From contig NZ_CP061180.1 in assembly GCF_017355405.1 (NCBI RefSeq), forward strand, positions 1 to 64,000: a DNA stretch of 64,000 bases, written 5' to 3'. Below the pieces are notes generated by a model that saw only the letters and a list, made by a program, of their open reading frames with translations, was not told where the DNA came from and did not search any database. Shown piece by piece: positions 62,172 to 64,000 of the stretch (positions are counted from its first letter, which is position 1; every line of letters starts with the position of its first letter). This DNA is from Roseomonas haemaphysalidis. Lineage in GTDB: Bacteria; Pseudomonadota; Alphaproteobacteria; Acetobacterales; Acetobacteraceae. The position numbers were made by a program, and so were the translations under genes.

Positions 62172-63014
62172 CTACGACGCGGGAAGCTTCATCTTCATAA
62201 GATCCCGGATCAGCGCCGTGTCCGCAGGCGAAACCGGGTTGTAGACGATCATGCCGAGATCCGACCGTTCCTCGACCACGAAGGAGGAGTATTCCAACTC
62301 GATGACGCCGAGGGTCGGATGGCGCAGGCGCTTGGTTCCCCCGCCATGGGCACCCACTTCGTTCTCCCGCCAGAGCGCCGTGAACTCAGGACTGATCTGA
62401 CACAGCTCGTCCACCAGCTGGCTGACCTCGGACATAGCGCCAGCCCGCGCCGCATCCGCGCGGAAGGCACCGACCACAAAGCGGGCGACGCTTTCCCAGT
62501 CGTGCTGAGCAGCGCGGACCCGGGACTGGCCGAACATCAGGCGCAGGATATTACGCTGCCCGGGGGGGAGGGCGCCGTAGTCCGTCAATACCGCCGCGGC
62601 CGCCCGGTTCCACGCCAACACATCCCAGGTGGCGGTCTTGATGATCGCGGGACTGAACTCAAGCGCGTCGAGCAGCCGCTGCAACCGCGGCGACACGCCA
62701 TCGGCCGCCCTGTAGCGCACCTCCGGCGGTCGTCCGAGGCCGAGCAGGAACAGATGCTCGCGCTCCATGTCGGTCAGCATAAGCGCGCGAGCGATCCGGT
62801 TCAGCACCTCGGCGGAGGGAGCACCGCCCCGTCCCTGCTCCAGCCAGGTGTACCAAGTGACGCTGATATTCGCGCGCCCGGCGACCTCTTCCCGGCGCAG
62901 GCCCGTCGTCCTGCGGCGGGATGTGGAGAAGCCCAGAGCTGCGGCGTCCAGGCGACTGCGCCGGTCTTTGAGGTAAGCGCCCAACCCGCTTTCCGCTGCC
63001 GCTAGACCAATCAA
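62172..63014 (-). CDS. XRE-family regulator with MmyB-like domain
   Basis: A 280-aa regulator. An N-terminal helix-turn-helix (TTGLRREEVAGRANISVTWY, TWLEQGRGGAPSAEVLNRIA) precedes an MmyB-type ligand-binding domain (SPRLQRLLDALEFSPAIIKT, DVLAWNRAAAAVLTDYG). This class often controls an adjacent oxidoreductase gene. TTG 63014 is the apparent start; the ribosome site is poor. Divergent from the SDR gene, 92 bases apart, so it is the likely regulator. Confidence 0.85.
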   Translation of the reverse strand: MIGLAAAESGLGAYLKDRRSRLDAAALGFSTSRRRTTGLRREEVAGRANISVTWYTWLEQGRGGAPSAEVLNRIARALMLTDMEREHLFLLGLGRPPEVRYRAADGVSPRLQRLLDALEFSPAIIKTATWDVLAWNRAAAAVLTDYGALPPGQRNILRLMFGQSRVRAAQHDWESVARFVVGAFRADAARAGAMSEVSQLVDELCQISPEFTALWRENEVGAHGGGTKRLRHPTLGVIELEYSSFVVEERSDLGMIVYNPVSPADTALIRDLMKMKLPAS

Positions 63015-63106
63015 GATGGTGGACCTTATACCCCGATAACGTCACAGCTTTAACAGGGTCAGGAGGAGGTGGATATCCGTCGAAGGACAGCAAACAGGCT
63101 TTCGAC

Positions 63107-64000
63107 ATGCGTGTGTTCGTGACCGGCGCGACCGGGTTCATTGGGTCGCGGCTTATCCCCGAACTCATCCAGGCCGGGCATCAGGTGCTTGGCCTCACCC
63201 GCTCGGCCGCCGGTGCCGAGAGGCTCGCGGCCCTGGGCGCGCAGGCGCATCGTGGGGCGCTGGATGACTTGGTCAGCCTGCGCCGCGGCGCCGCAAAGGC
63301 TGATGGCGTCATCCATTGCGCCTTCGACCACGACTTCTCGAACTATGCGACCAATTGCGAGAATGACCGGCGCGTCATTGAGGCGATCGGCACGGAGCTT
63401 GCCGGCTCCGACCGCCCGCTGGTCATCACCTCCGCCATTGGGATGGGCAGCCCGGGCCACGGGGAACCTGCACGGGAGGAGATCTTTAACCTCGACCACC
63501 CAAACCCTCGCCGAGCCTCCGAGTTCGCCGGCGGGGCACTGTTACAGGCCGGCGTCAACGTCTCAGTCATGAGGCTGCCGCAGGTCCACGACACCATCCG
63601 GCAGGGCCTGGTCTCGCCGCTGATCGAACTGGCCCGTGCTAAGGGCGCCGCCGCCTATGTGGGCGACGGCCTGACCCGATGGTCGGCGACCCATATCACC
63701 GACGTCGCTCGCCTCTACCGGCTGGCATTGGAAAAAGCGAAGCCGGGCGGCCGCTACCACGCGGTGGATGAGGAGGGTGTGACGGCCCGTGATATTGCGG
63801 AGGTCATCGGGCAGGGCCTGCGTGTGCCGGTGATCTCGATCCCGCCCGGCGAGGTGCAGGACCATTTCGGACCGCTCGGCATCTTCGCCGACCTCGACAT
63901 GCGAGCCTCCGGGCTATGGACGCAGAAGCGGCTGGACTGGAAGCCGAGGGGGCCAGGCCTGCTCGAGGACCTCCGGGCGATGGACTACGGAGCTATTTGA
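63107..64000 (+). CDS. SDR-family NAD(P)-dependent oxidoreductase/epimerase
   Basis: A 297-aa extended SDR. The dinucleotide site is VFVTGATGFIGSRLIPELIQ (residues 3-22, GxxGxxG). Downstream are DGVIHCAFDHDFSNY, LVITSAIGMGSPG and the substrate-side SATHITDVARLYRLALE. The usual YxxxK is not clearly kept, so it may be an atypical SDR5-like reductase. The stop codon coincides with the end of the window, so it is complete. Divergent from the XRE regulator. Confidence 0.85.
   Translation: MRVFVTGATGFIGSRLIPELIQAGHQVLGLTRSAAGAERLAALGAQAHRGALDDLVSLRRGAAKADGVIHCAFDHDFSNYATNCENDRRVIEAIGTELAGSDRPLVITSAIGMGSPGHGEPAREEIFNLDHPNPRRASEFAGGALLQAGVNVSVMRLPQVHDTIRQGLVSPLIELARAKGAAAYVGDGLTRWSATHITDVARLYRLALEKAKPGGRYHAVDEEGVTARDIAEVIGQGLRVPVISIPPGEVQDHFGPLGIFADLDMRASGLWTQKRLDWKPRGPGLLEDLRAMDYGAI

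Overview
The window looks like a large plasmid or chromid segment from a high-GC alphaproteobacterium, most likely Acetobacteraceae (Roseomonas-like). This rests on GC-rich coding sequence throughout, Ti-type tra genes, a RepA_C-type iteron replicon with ParA, PEP-CTERM proteins, a Bug-type binding protein and several IS families. Taxonomy is inferred from protein flavour only; no rRNA, tRNA or CRISPR array was seen.

Layout. 0.2-4.2 kb: a GAF-PAS-PAS-GGDEF-EAL protein and a soluble globin-fold chemoreceptor, followed by an IS3-family element (4.3-5.6 kb). 5.8-12.4 kb: a conjugative DNA-processing module (traA relaxase/helicase, convergent across a SUKH immunity-like gene with traC-traD-traG). 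No mating-pair-formation genes are present. 12.8-15.8 kb: YidB/DUF937 protein, tricarboxylate-type binding protein, DEDDh exonuclease. 15.9-20.4 kb: gene debris (peptidoglycan-binding, SNase, umuD) around two PEP-CTERM paralogues with matching sigma-54-like promoters, and umuC. 20.6-26.1 kb: small unknown genes, a deleted IS3-family copy, and the replication/partition core (14-bp iterons, repA, parA and an unrecognised partner gene), which is visibly less GC-rich. 26.1-29.8 kb: a broken IS21 element with an ISL3 element inserted into its terminal repeats.

30-35.7 kb: an MDR oxidoreductase/LysR divergent pair, a GNAT enzyme, a transmembrane chemoreceptor, and histidine-kinase and ISL3 debris. 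35.8-44.6 kb: a catabolic operon with a binding-protein sugar ABC transporter, an argininosuccinate-lyase-family enzyme, a ROK kinase and a SIS isomerase/deaminase, divergent from a ROK repressor across a perfect 9-1-9 palindrome. It probably takes up and degrades an amino sugar or amino-sugar conjugate.

44.9-53.4 kb: a complete iron-siderophore locus (fecI, fecR, TonB receptor, fhuD, fhuB, fhuF, fhuC), tightly overlapping and headed by a Fur-box-like site. 53.6-64 kb: secreted and membrane proteins of unknown role, an MFS transporter, a translationally coupled SPFH / NAD-kinase-like pair next to a divergent membrane-protein gene, a DUF1772 pseudogene, and an XRE regulator divergent from an SDR gene.

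The least explained and most interesting items are the twin sigma-54-like promoters of the PEP-CTERM genes, the SPFH/NAD-kinase-like pair, the ArgH-family enzyme inside an amino-sugar operon, the ParA partner gene, and the long-range 198-bp duplication joining the 57-kb membrane gene to the IS21 scar at 26 kb.
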